Shown in pieces: positions 12,955 through 23,128 of a stretch of DNA of 64,000 bases; positions within the stretch are counted from its first letter, which is position 1; each line of letters begins with the position of its first letter. Source of the stretch: Arthrobotrys musiformis. Lineage: Eukaryota > Ascomycota > Orbiliomycetes > Orbiliales > Orbiliaceae. A program made the position numbers and the translations under genes. The notes under the pieces are model-generated. The model had not been told where the DNA came from, ran no database searches, and saw only the letters and a program-made list of their open reading frames with translations. The stretch spans positions 4,154,001 to 4,218,000 of the forward strand of contig JAVHJL010000004.1 in the NCBI GenBank assembly GCA_036971715.1, written 5' to 3'.

Positions 12955-14268
12955 CTAATTAGCTAGCTTAGAGCTGGTATTGACCTTTCCACAACTTGCC
13001 AACACACCATTCCGATCACAGAGAGTCCTGGCTCTCACAAACCTGTCAGACGCCCAATAATTTTGCTTTAGCTTTTCTACTACTCGGGTTCTTTCTGCGC
13101 CGGCTTCTAAATCTCCTTTTATCCATTTTTCGGTCGTGCTTTTGTATTTATCAATAAGGTCCCTCCTAACTCTTTCGGCATTCCCCTTTTCGCTGAGTTC
13201 GCTCTCGCTTGGGTCCTTTATGGCAGAGTTCTCGTCAGATTTGGGTTCCAAATATTCGTAGGCCCAATCCTCTTTACCGCCCAAGAACTTTGGGATTTGT
13301 TCTGGCGCTATGAATTTCGATAAGTCGGCTGCACTATAAGTAAATTGCATTTTCGATGCGACGACCGGGTCAAGCCAAGCTTTGATCACGCTCTGTTTTA
13401 GACCGTCAGTTAAGATCTCTGGGATTGATACGCATATTTAAGAGACTCGAAGTACTAACCCAAATACCCTGAAAGATCCATGGAGCGTTGTGAATAAGAC
13501 ATACGCCGAGAGACTGTGGGTAGTGTGCTTGAAGACAGTCAATTATAAACCTGACGGCAGTATAATCCTACAGGCCGATTATTTTAGCAAGAGCTACCTG
13601 TTCAGAACTTGGGATGTGTGAGAGCATACCATATTGTAAAATCCAAAACCCGTCATATCGAACATAATACAACATGTATCATTGGGCTCCTGGCATAAAA
13701 GCCTTGTTGTTTCCATAATGTAAATCGTAAGCTTTTCTATACTCTCAGGGCTCTGGTCGCTCGACAGATGTAGCCGCGGCGAAATAATTGATATCGGTCT
13801 TCTTTCTTTATCGAATCCGTGGAGATAAGCCTTTCCAATTCGGAACTGTTGTATGAACCCCTGATCTTTATCAAGTGTAGCAGCCAGTTCGCCTCCTTTC
13901 AGAAGCTCCTCGACACCAAACTTTCGACGCCAACAAAGGGTCGATATCATCATAATCAAAGCCCTACAAACGTCCCAACTCTTCGCACGGAGAAAACGGA
14001 GAACGACGGCGTCGGGATCCTCATGTTTAACGAATTGCCAAAATGCTGTGTGAAGGTCTTCCACATTGTGCGCCTGCTCGGACAGAGTGGTTCTAAGTTG
14101 ATCGATTTCGTATTGATAGGTAGCGTCTACCTCTAGGTGACTGATTATTTCGTTCCCTATGGTAGAAGGGGGCTTTGAAAATATCGTAAGCATAAGGTTC
14201 CAGAAACATTGCAACTTTGCTTGTTGATCTGATGTTAAAAAGGCTAGAAGCTCGTTGCTGGAGGCCAT
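12955..14268 (-). CDS. Sec14-like CRAL-TRIO lipid-transfer protein
   Basis: A phosphatidylinositol/phospholipid-transfer type protein, probably cytosolic and membrane-associated. Three exons (14268-13630, 13567-13460, 13392-12955) join in phase 0 and give 394 residues. The CRAL-TRIO N-terminal helices include the conserved VVLRFLRAKSWDV (about residues 89-101). The lipid-binding lobe contains FDMTGFGFYNM, then VRFIIDCLQAHYPQSLG, then the diagnostic IFQGIWSVIKAWLDPVVASK across the last splice. That match to Sec14 family signatures fixes both introns (62 and 67 nt). After the domain comes IPKFLGGKEDW, typical of the family's end, and then a charged tail. A short N-terminal extension precedes the domain. 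I see no break. The lipid ligand cannot be told from sequence. Confidence 0.9.
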
Positions 14269-15193
14269 AGTTAACTATCGTTTCGAACGTTTTGACCAAA
14301 AGAAAAAGAGCTGAAATATGGCTGGGGTAAATGGCGATGGCAAAAAGCCCCGGCCGCTTCCGAAATATGATATCGAGATTGACGCCGTGGGCGATGAGAA
14401 TTTGATAGAGTAAAGAGAATTGAACGCGCCGAGCCAAAAGAGCGGATCAGGGGAGAGTCGTGACCAGGAACAAAATTGAATACGTAATAGGTCTCGAAGT
14501 GAGTGCACTCCTCTGTATTCGCGATTCTGGGGGTAGATGATTGGGATAGTAAGATCCGGGACCCGGCGACACGATATATCCGAATATCAACGGCATGAAG
14601 CTTCAAACTGGCTAGTTCGTGTAGCAAGACCTACGCCCGTGCATGAAGCAACTCGGCCCCCGAGTACCCATGTGGGTTGGGCACCGATTCATCTAAAACC
14701 CCATCGGGCCTCTACTTTAGCTAATTATCCCCGGTTTTACTAGTTCGGGTTTTTGCAGCGCTCGAGTTCGAAGTTCATTCTGATGAAACACGACCCAGAA
14801 TATATGGGGATTTGCAGCACTATTCGAATCCCGGCTGAGGATATCATAAAAAACACATTTATAATTATATATAGAATCACGCGTGCGTGTGCTATATCAC
14901 TCTGAGAGGCTCGGCTTGTATATATTGAACCGCGATACTGAACAGCAAATAAATAGCAATCGCCTTGCATTGATACTGAATGGCTTATAATTGGTTTTGT
15001 AGGGATTAAAATCGGTTACAGCTCTTTGACTCGGACGTCATTTAACATTGACGCCTGAATAATGTTCCGATTTTCCTCGGCACGATTTTGGGAGAGCGCT
15101 AGAGCTTCGAAATGAGAATTTGAGTGGCATACCTGATCCTACAGCTGTAGGCTAGTTGAGTGCTAGCTATTCCACCAGCATAAGCGTCGTCCA
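14269..15193. other. Intergenic, promoter side of the Sec14-like gene
   Basis: About 0.9 kb. Overlapping minus-strand frames up to 118 codons exist at 14.1-14.6 kb but lack any family motif and overlap the Sec14-like start, so I read them as leader sequence. No other feature was found. Confidence 0.4.
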
Positions 15194-16114
15194 TTATTTT
15201 CCCACCAAAATCTCCACATGAATGACCACTACGCCTAGTGGGCTGGTATCCCACCACAGGTAATCGGCAACCATACACCAACATCCCAGAACCGCACGAT
15301 CTGGGAGTATATCGGCGCCCACCCGTGCCTTTACCATGTCCAAAAGATCTGTGAAGGTTTTCCTACTTCTTTCCCAATTTTCTCTCTCGAACCCTCCTTG
15401 GTACTTGTCTTCGGGGCCCCTCGTGGATAAAAGGTGCTGGACTTCCTCGTACCCATTGCTTGTCATTGTCCAGAACCTATATAGGAATTCGACAATTTTG
15501 GGGCTATGGTGGACATCTTCATCACTATCGTCGGTACTGGTTCTGGGGCTTCGGGCGCGGGTTGTTCCTACAGCTAGATCTGAGCCAGCTATCATCGTAT
15601 CAGACAGCAAAGGTGAATTTGTGATATCGACCAAATCGTACGTTATCGAATCCAATATAGATTTATGGTATCCCGACATTTTCTTCAACGCATAGTTTGT
15701 AATAAGATCTCGGTGGGGCCATTGAAGCGGGTTTTGCGCGTGCGGCGCAGAAGTTGAGTCGCAGTTAGGCAACACCCTCATTAGGACAGTACTTTCCCGG
15801 CCTCGAAAGAACTCGGCCAAGAGAACACAGTACTGAAGGAGAACATTCTGGCATGGTCTGTCTAATTCATCCGCGTGTATATACCCTACGCGCTGTCGGG
15901 CTCGAGGCGGGTATGGTGTTTTGGAGCCGTAAATTGGAAATTTTAAATAATATCTGAAATCTGCCCTCGTGTAGTATCGTGTTTGTCGGAATTCTCTACT
16001 CCGGAGGATCGAAGCCCATAACGGGCAGACCTTTGCGGCGCGGTAGTGGTCGTTCCATGGGATGTGTAATAATATCTCGATTTGGATCTCGACTGGGAGA
16101 GAAAGAATAGACAT
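15194..16114 (-). CDS. F-box-like protein A of a four-gene array
   Basis: Single-exon gene for 306 residues. The N-terminus is an F-box-like motif (LSLPVEIQIEILLHIPWNDH, then KVCPLWASIL), which in this superfamily binds Skp1 and places the protein as a substrate adaptor of an SCF ubiquitin ligase. The rest has no named domain. It shares with the genes at 19.3, 21.0 and 23.1 kb the F-box followed by FRQTRYY. It also shares a DITNSPLLSDT block (DITGSPLLATDT in gene B) and a C-terminal module that runs LLDMVKARV to GCW to a hydrophobic strand ending at the stop. It is the shortest member and stops soon after that strand, so a lost or spliced tail is possible. The F-box call is by motif; the target is unknown. 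Confidence 0.72.
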   Translation of the reverse strand: MSILSLPVEIQIEILLHIPWNDHYRAAKVCPLWASILRSREFRQTRYYTRADFRYYLKFPIYGSKTPYPPRARQRVGYIHADELDRPCQNVLLQYCVLLAEFFRGRESTVLMRVLPNCDSTSAPHAQNPLQWPHRDLITNYALKKMSGYHKSILDSITYDLVDITNSPLLSDTMIAGSDLAVGTTRARSPRTSTDDSDEDVHHSPKIVEFLYRFWTMTSNGYEEVQHLLSTRGPEDKYQGGFERENWERSRKTFTDLLDMVKARVGADILPDRAVLGCWCMVADYLWWDTSPLGVVVIHVEILVGK

Positions 16115-17071
16115 TTGAGTCTTTGGTAGTTTTAGGCATATGCTAGCATGCGGGTAGAATAAATGGGTGCCACCTTTTTATACTATAGCCATCTGTGATT
16201 CGATTGTGGATAACCGTAGCACTAGATTTGAGGGCCGGTTGGTAGCGGGCTTATATTTCTCCTTCGGTTGGTACATAGGTAACAAGTACTTCCAACATTC
16301 ATATTTTGCAGAAATGTTGTAACTGCATCGAGATATATTCACAGGGATATTGTGGGCTATATTATGGGTAGTTCTCGGAGCTCCATGCATAGCCGTGTGC
16401 TTTGCTGCCGAAACATTTAGCAGTGTAAGCAGCGCAAATCCTAAAGCCACCACGGGATGGCAATAGCAATGGGGGCGCGAATTAAATCTCGACATCAATC
16501 GATATCGATTGCATACCTCCGAACAATGAATCTGCAATCTCGTAGATCTAGAGTCGACGATACAATTGTGTGTGTGCACGTGTGTCCATGTACAATATTG
16601 TACCTAGACCCATGCCAGAGGCGATCCGAATCCGGACAAAGTTATCTGCATCTTTTACCCTTGTCTTGGCGCGGGTAGGTGGCGTATTCTGTCTCAGTGA
16701 ATGCAATGTTCGAATTCGCCAACAATGCAAGAACACGGCCAGGACCGGACACTTGGAGATAACACCAATGAATATCCAATATACTTAGACTATTATAGCT
16801 TATGACTTGCAGCCGCTCGTATGGATGAAACCAACAAACCTGCTACTTCCGATCTTCGGTTTAGCCTGCTGCAGGATTGCTCGAGAGTTTGTCCCTATGT
16901 GAAGATGCACTACCTGAAAACTATTTCGGGGTCCTGTAGCCAGCGGTGCTGCGCCAGACAGCAACATCATAACCCAGGACTTCAACCCCTCACCTCAACG
17001 CAGTTGATATAATGGTGGACAGGGCCGCTCGAGCACTCTAGTTTTAGTGGTCAGTTCATACAATTCTCACA
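16115..17071. other. Divergent intergenic region between two F-box genes
   Basis: Nearly 1 kb separating the divergently transcribed F-box-like gene A (minus) and the F-box/LRR gene (plus), so it should contain both promoters. A 133-codon minus frame at 16.2-16.6 kb lacks any convincing motif and is not called. Confidence 0.4.
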
Positions 17072-18815
17072 ATGCAGTTTCCTCGCGAGATCTTTGATTT
17101 GATATTCCAATCGGTAAGACTATGAATCACCAAGTTACTTGCGATCGGCTGAGTCTTCAGCTACTTTTCAACCATGACGCTAATATTTATATAATACCTT
17201 CTTAATTATAGCTATCACGGCATGACCTCTGGTCGGTGTGCCTTGTGTCTCGGAGATTGAACGAGATCGCATCGCCGACACTATATAGAACCATAATCAT
17301 TGCACTTTGGTGTGGAGTTACACTACCACCGAAGTTTATCCGGTCTCTAGTCTTTTGTCGACCGAACCACTCGAAAATACACTTGATCAAAAATGTGGTT
17401 CTCCTCGCTCAGATAGAATCTCCGGATAACACGGACGGGAGTATTTGGGAGAGGGGGGCTAGGAGGATGGTTAATGAAATGGTCTATGGGTTTCTTGAGA
17501 AGCTCAAAGATGGGCAGTTACGTAGATTCATGTCAGGACCCGGACCCTTTTAATTTTGTTTGGAGACTCCGACCCTGTTCAAATTCACGACAAAGAGAAT
17601 ACTTGCTAATATATCAAATTGATCAATAGATGGCGGTCAACTCTCAACCCAGATGGAAGAATTCTCGTTCATCTGGCTAATCACCACGGTAGCTCCCTTG
17701 AATGCCTCTATCTCGATGTGTTCAGGGACTTGAAAGACGCAGATATGCTAGCATTTGACAAGTTTTCTTCTCTTAGCGCGCTGCGGTGGGGGAAGATCGA
17801 GGCTGGGAGGGATATGTTGGCGCTGATGAAAATGTTGAATGCTAGCGCAGATTCCCTAAGAACGCTAAGTGTGGATTACGCCTTCCCAGATATTCTCCAG
17901 GGTGATAGGGACGCCATAGCCCCATACTTTGACGCCGAACTGGACTTAACAGAGTATCAAACACCGATAAGGGGGGTCGGTCGTCGGATAGTCAATTCTG
18001 TGGTTCCGTTCTCCCAAATCCAACGATTTCGACTTCCGAACCCACAACAGAGTGTATACCTGCTTGGAATGATTGAGTGTTTCGACGAAATTATCGAGCT
18101 GGACTTTAACTACACAATGGATACCCCTGATTTTATTGAGCTCTCGATAGCCCAGCACGCAGGGAGTGACCTAAAGATCTTATCCATGTGCACAATTTCA
18201 GCGAACCCGTCCGAGCCTTTCACCAACTGTCTATCTACCGAAACGCTCCTGGAATTAGGTCGCGGATGTCCTAACCTTGCAGAACTCGCAATATCACGGG
18301 AGTTCGATCTCGGTATAGCTCAAGTATGGGATCGTATTAGAACCGACGTCCAAACGGCTCCCAAGCCGCTGGCAGGCTTCCCTCTCAGCGCATTTCCCAA
18401 CCTAGAATTACTTTTCATTGCGATCCCAGCATCTATATTCAATGAGAGTATTCTAGAGGACCAGTTATACCATAGCGATACAACAGGGAATTCTAGCCTA
18501 ATAAAGGCTGCGCTAGAAGCTATGCTGGGAGAAGAGAAAGGACAACGGCATGAAGATAGCGATAGTGGTACTCCCGCGCTACCTGCAATGCCATCGAAGA
18601 AACTGAATGTTGTCGCCCTCGGCATGGGAAACCCAGAATTACTACCATTTCACAATACGACCCGGACCCCTCGATTATTTAGGGTCGTCCACCCGCCTGG
18701 AGGCAGCGGACCTATAACCTTGAACGCAATAAGATTTGAAGATATAATGGATAACGACCCAGGATGGAAACTACTAAGAAGATACCCGCTTCTAATACCA
18801 AATGAAGGACTGTAA
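17072..18815 (+). CDS. F-box/leucine-rich-type protein
   Basis: Three exons. The 42-nt first exon (17072-17113) encodes MQFPREIFDLIFQS, and exon 2 (17212-17531) continues the F-box with LSRHDLWSVCLVSRRLNEIA. Exon 3 is 17630-18815. Total 515 residues. The body shows irregular leucine-rich strands (for example HGSSLECLYLDVF, LKILSMCTI, CPNLAELAIS) typical of fungal F-box/LRR adaptors. It would act as an SCF ubiquitin ligase substrate receptor. It differs from the neighbouring array members in having introns, opposite strand and an LRR-like body, so it is probably not their paralogue. The second intron uses a weak GTCAGG donor; it was chosen because only it keeps phase and gives LRRFIWRSTLNPDGR. 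Confidence 0.78.
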
Positions 18816-19346
18816 GATATATATATCCCACCTATTATAGAGCACATTATACACTAAATCCGCTAACTCTGCTACACAAGCCGTGGTGTTTTTCGTCGGC
18901 CCCACCTACCGCCTGCCTCCGAGTTGATCCCCGTCTTGAATTGAGGGTGTCACTTTAAACGGCAGGGTCGTGGGTGCATTATAGAATTATATGAAGGATA
19001 AAGAGATTTGGTTGTGATAGAAGGATGAAAAAGAATGGCGTTGGACCTCTCAACTTGTACCCGTACCCCGCTAAAAGACATACAAAAAAAAGAAATATCG
19101 AGCTTTTTGAATTGGTCCTCTTAACCTCGTTTCGCATTGAAGAAGGTCACTACATCTAAGATCGGATAAATCGTTCCTGTTGCACCACCTACCCCCGCCA
19201 AGTTAGCATTTCGTGATATATATATAGCGATGTTTGCTTTAAATTGACGGCCTCACTCCTGGGCTTGATCCATGGAATCATGAAAGACAATATACCCTTC
19301 ATGAGTCGCTAAAACGAAAACAAAATAAGAAGAAAGTATTACTAAC
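18816..19346. other. Convergent intergenic
   Basis: About 0.5 kb holding the 3' ends of two converging genes. A run of adenines lies near 19083-19092 and a TATATATA tract near 19218-19225. No gene is seen. Confidence 0.4.
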
Positions 19347-20651
19347 CTAGTATTCGTCCTCGTCGCTCGTATCATAATTAAAATTATACATTTTATACCC
19401 AATGTCGTCATCGTTTTTGGACCACGGTTGATCATCAGTCAACCATTGGCAGGCACAATGGCGCGCATCCCCATCACAAGCACAGTTTATATAACCCTTT
19501 TTCATATCCAGTGACCACCGACTTAGATTCCACAGACTCAAGAAAATCTTTCGGCGAGGATGTAGGTGGGCGTCTTCAGGCCCATTCTCACCGTTTCTCT
19601 GGGGCCAGAACTCTTGGAATGTGGCCCAGCACTCAGCTGGTCCGTCGCCATCGAGCTCTTGCTCATCCACGAGGGCGTCTTTGATGCTTTCCAATAGTTT
19701 TTGGACAGTCGTCCCGGTGTTAACGGACTTCGCAGGGATCGGCATAACCCCTGGTACTGTCGTTTCGTCTGCGTATTCGAAGTCGCATCTTTGGCGGACG
19801 CGCGAACGAATTCCGTCCGTAAGGAAGTCTTTATCCAATATCCGCACCGAAATATCATCTTTCCTTGCTCTTATTTCCTTCCAGGTATCGGAGTCATTGG
19901 CCCAATACCTTGATGTGCAGTCTTTCTTTATCCTCGCCTGTACATGCCTCGGAACTTCTTCGTTTGTTTGGGACCCATAGTAGAATTGGGTATCTGTCGC
20001 TAACAGTGGCGAGCCTGTGATATCGTGGAAGCTAATTTCGACCTTTTGCTTGTCTCTTTTCCACCTACAGCGTCGGAGACCAACATCGAACGGGAACATC
20101 TCCTCATACGGGCCCATCATCGGCCCCACGTATTCTCCTTTATCTTTCCCTTTCCACGATTCTTTAGGCCGCCGTATGGCTAGGTAAACCTTCGCATCGC
20201 CGGTTCCCCGCACACTTAGAACCATTGTTCCAGTGGCAAGTAATCCATGTATTCCCAACTCCACAGTCAGAAGACTTAAATCTTTCTCTGTAGTTTCGTC
20301 CGGATGATACCGATGGAAGGCCATTTCCTGTCCTATCGGTTCTGAGTTCTCCTCGGGCTCTGCTTCGGACCATGTTTCTATGCAATACCGCTTTTGGCGA
20401 AATCTAGGTAATTGCAGGAGGGTCGCCCACTCCGGGCATACCATTGACGCAGCAAAGTGATCGTACCAAAGGAGGTGGCTTAGTATCTTCTCCTGGATCT
20501 CCATAGGGAGGCTGCGAACCGTCATACCGACGGGTTTTGAGACTATAACATTGGTTCTAGCTGGTCTCTTGAACCTTTTAATTGGGGCTCGGGTCGTAGT
20601 TGCGGTTCCAGCTCGCGAGGGAGCAGGACCGGCGGGGCTATCTACCAACAT
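19347..20651 (-). CDS. F-box-like protein B of a four-gene array
   Basis: Single exon, 434 residues from an ATG at 20651. A basic, Ala/Pro/Thr-rich N-terminal stretch of about 40 residues precedes the F-box-like motif (RSLPMEIQEKILSHLLWYDH, then MVCPEWATLL) and FRQKRYC. Mid-protein it shares with gene C a block of the form HPDE followed by ELGIHGLL, and with gene A the block DITGSPLLATDT. The C-terminal module runs VQKLLESIKDAL to ECWATFQEFW, then HPRRKIFLSLW. It ends in a Cys/His-containing segment (INCACDGDARHCACQW) and an acidic tail, neither seen in the other copies. The Cys-rich end could bind metal, but that is speculative. Likely an SCF adaptor of unknown target. Confidence 0.75.
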   Translation of the reverse strand: MLVDSPAGPAPSRAGTATTTRAPIKRFKRPARTNVIVSKPVGMTVRSLPMEIQEKILSHLLWYDHFAASMVCPEWATLLQLPRFRQKRYCIETWSEAEPEENSEPIGQEMAFHRYHPDETTEKDLSLLTVELGIHGLLATGTMVLSVRGTGDAKVYLAIRRPKESWKGKDKGEYVGPMMGPYEEMFPFDVGLRRCRWKRDKQKVEISFHDITGSPLLATDTQFYYGSQTNEEVPRHVQARIKKDCTSRYWANDSDTWKEIRARKDDISVRILDKDFLTDGIRSRVRQRCDFEYADETTVPGVMPIPAKSVNTGTTVQKLLESIKDALVDEQELDGDGPAECWATFQEFWPQRNGENGPEDAHLHPRRKIFLSLWNLSRWSLDMKKGYINCACDGDARHCACQWLTDDQPWSKNDDDIGYKMYNFNYDTSDEDEY

Positions 20652-21028
20652 ATCTTACTGTTGATTTTGACTTGGGGAAAATGACGAGGAGGTTCCTAAT
20701 TTTTTGTTTGAGGAGAAAGAATGGCATTTAGGAACTGTCTGACAGGTTGTGGGGATTATATACAAGGATCCATCTGCCACCTGCGCCGTCTGCGTGTTTC
20801 AACCAATGATAACTGCTTGCCAGTTGGGCCGCAAGGCTGCGACGTGACTCACGAACCTGACAACGCGATGTCTTTGTTGCATTTTCACGACCCACATATG
20901 CACATTGAGGGCCTAACTCGCGGTACGGCACGGTAGTTGGTGGGTATGTACATGATTCTATGATTCAGAGTCATTATGCTACATGATGATCATATCGACA
21001 GGGGCTCATTTTTGTGTCAGTGGTAACT
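20652..21028. other. Short spacer within the F-box-like array
   Basis: About 380 bases between same-strand genes B and C; it should hold the promoter of B and the 3' end of C. No separate feature is recognised. Confidence 0.4.
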
Positions 21029-22057
21029 TTAAGCAATCTTCGAATTCCCAGACCCCCAGATAGACCCCTGTTTGACTACCAAGACCTCCAAGAATATCTT
21101 CCATCGTGGATGGACCTTGTCAACCCCGTCCGGTCGAGGGAAGAAACTATACTGGCAGAATTTTATCCAGCATCCAATTGTGTCCTCATTTTGGTCGAGT
21201 AGCTCTTTCTTGAAGCCCTCCGATAGCTTATCGATGATGTCCTTGACACTACTACCAGGCCCATCCCATGGTACGTAGATAGTCCAATACATATCGGTAC
21301 CGGAGTTGAGACGGTCTGTGAACTCTTCATCTGCTATGTATATCGGGCGCTTGATCCGGAAAATTTGAGGATATTTCCCAGTCATATGAAAAACCGATAC
21401 CTTACCGGTCCTCAGCGCCTGTTCAACCAGATCCCCTTTGACATTGCCCTGAGAAGGATCAATCGTTGTGATGTGCGAGTAGTCCGCTCTTAGGGAATCG
21501 GCATCGACTTCTTCATCTTTTCTCGGTCGATTTCTTTCAAAGCTTGCTTCAGCGTCCAGTTCTGTCCCTTTCAAGTATTGTCGGTCTTCCGCCAACAGGT
21601 CCAACGAAATATCCACGGTTGAGATCGCACCCCAGGCATCTTCCAAAGCCTTCATCATGGGATCTAAATTCTCCAGGTGAGATTCCAATTCATTCTTCGT
21701 GTCTCGGAAACCGGTGGTCAACAAATTTGTTCTCTTCCCGCCTTTTTCAAGTTTTAATAGGAGCCTTCCGGAACCGAGTAATCCGTGCAACCCAAGTTCG
21801 GTCCGCCATCCAGGCCCATCGGGCCAATATCTGACTTCATCAGGGTTGAACCGACGGAAGTTGATTTGGAGGACATCACCCTCTAGATCCTTGAAGTGTT
21901 CCCATATCTCTTCACAGTAACGCTTTCGACGGAAGGAGTTGTGTTGTAGGATCAAAGTGAAGACCGGTGAGACCGTTGAGAGAGTGAAGTGGTCCAGCCA
22001 CGGGAGGTACTCGATTATTTGGATCAGGATTTCTGTGGGTAGCGATAGGATCTTCAT
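21029..22057 (-). CDS. F-box-like protein C of a four-gene array
   Basis: Single exon, 342 residues, starting directly with the F-box-like motif (MKILSLPTEILIQIIEYLPW, then DHFTLSTVSPVFTLIL) and FRRKRYCEEIW. It is closest to gene B: both have a NPDE/HPDE block followed by ELG-[IL]-HGLL, and the C-terminal module VKDIIDKLSEGF to IGCWIKFCQYSFF to HPRWKIFLEVL. The second Cys of the usual VCP box is Ser here (TVSPVF), and the DIT-SPLL block has drifted. Probably a Skp1-binding adaptor, target unknown. The smooth open frame with no internal stop suggests a functional gene. Confidence 0.75.
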   Translation of the reverse strand: MKILSLPTEILIQIIEYLPWLDHFTLSTVSPVFTLILQHNSFRRKRYCEEIWEHFKDLEGDVLQINFRRFNPDEVRYWPDGPGWRTELGLHGLLGSGRLLLKLEKGGKRTNLLTTGFRDTKNELESHLENLDPMMKALEDAWGAISTVDISLDLLAEDRQYLKGTELDAEASFERNRPRKDEEVDADSLRADYSHITTIDPSQGNVKGDLVEQALRTGKVSVFHMTGKYPQIFRIKRPIYIADEEFTDRLNSGTDMYWTIYVPWDGPGSSVKDIIDKLSEGFKKELLDQNEDTIGCWIKFCQYSFFPRPDGVDKVHPRWKIFLEVLVVKQGSIWGSGNSKIA

Positions 22058-23128
22058 CGTTTTCTTTTTCTTCTTCTCTCTTTTGCTTAATTTTCTTCGT
22101 GAAGTATGGGTAGAGTTGGGTCGTGGGTAGTAGCCTCTGTGCTGACTAAGTATTGGGACTCATATGGTTGCGAGAGGTGAGTGGGGCTGTATCGATAGCT
22201 GCGAAAGCAGCTCTGAAAGCGTCTTGGTAAAATTGATGCTCGAGACACCGTCGGAGACGCGTTAATTTTGGTAGGACAGTGAGGTAGCTAAACGGTTGAA
22301 TCGAATGTTTCTCTGCAGCTGTTGACGGCTGCTAGCCAGCTGAAGACTGCTGAATGACATCGGCCTTGTGCATTGTGTACAACCAACAACAGCGCCAACC
22401 ACGTGGCGGACAACTCAGGATCCTGTTGCATTTTTAGTAGGCTGACGGCGGCTGGAATTGTCACTTGGCTCGGCTCTGGGGAGATTTTAATGATACGCTT
22501 TTGTCCACTTGGGCAATAAATTTAAAATAGACACCAAAGAAAGGTGCTGATATTTTGATAGGTACTCGCACATAAGGCATCTGAGCTGGTGGTTACAGCT
22601 GGTGTACACTTAAAATATAGCTATGGATCAAGGGCGTGCCGTTTGTGCATCATGGGCGCCTGGACTCGAGGCTGATCGTAGGCAGTCAATTCGGCTGAAT
22701 TACCCACATGCTTATCTTTTGATGCCTAGCCAGTGTAGCTCGTGTGCAAAACCTCTAGGTATAAATTCGATGGTCCATCGTTTTTAGTGGACAGGAGCTT
22801 AGCTATAGGCAGGAATCAGTGAAAATAAAATCTGGGTCTAGACATCTATGAATGAAATTCGTTGACTTAGGTGTGAGAATATGCCTTTGTATAGCATTAT
22901 ATAAAGGAGAAAGAGGAAAAAAGTAAGAACTAAATTTTGAAACCCAAAGCCTCAGTACTGATAGGAAATCAAAAATCAATTGTAAACCAAGTGCCCCAAC
23001 TATTTACTTCCCGGCAGCGCCATCGTGCCGAAAGCTGTAAATACAGAAAAAGCAGCCAAGTGTGATACTAAACACATGATAATAGCGAACTGGTGCGTAG
23101 CCCAGATACCGATAAATGTCGAGACAGC
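22058..23128. other. Spacer within the F-box-like array
   Basis: About 1.1 kb. Directly upstream of gene C is a purine/pyrimidine-biased run (TTTTCTTTTTCTTCTTCTCT near 22060-22079 on the plus strand) that would be a GA-rich leader. No gene or repeat copy was found in the rest. Confidence 0.4.

Noticed and set aside
10778..14268. Secondary-metabolite cluster built on the P450
   Set aside because: No backbone synthase, transcription factor or transporter lies near; the Sec14-like neighbour is a general lipid-transfer protein.
14093..14627. Overlapping 77-118-codon frames on the minus strand upstream of the Sec14-like gene
   Set aside because: They overlap each other in different frames, carry no motif and lie where the Sec14-like promoter and leader should be.
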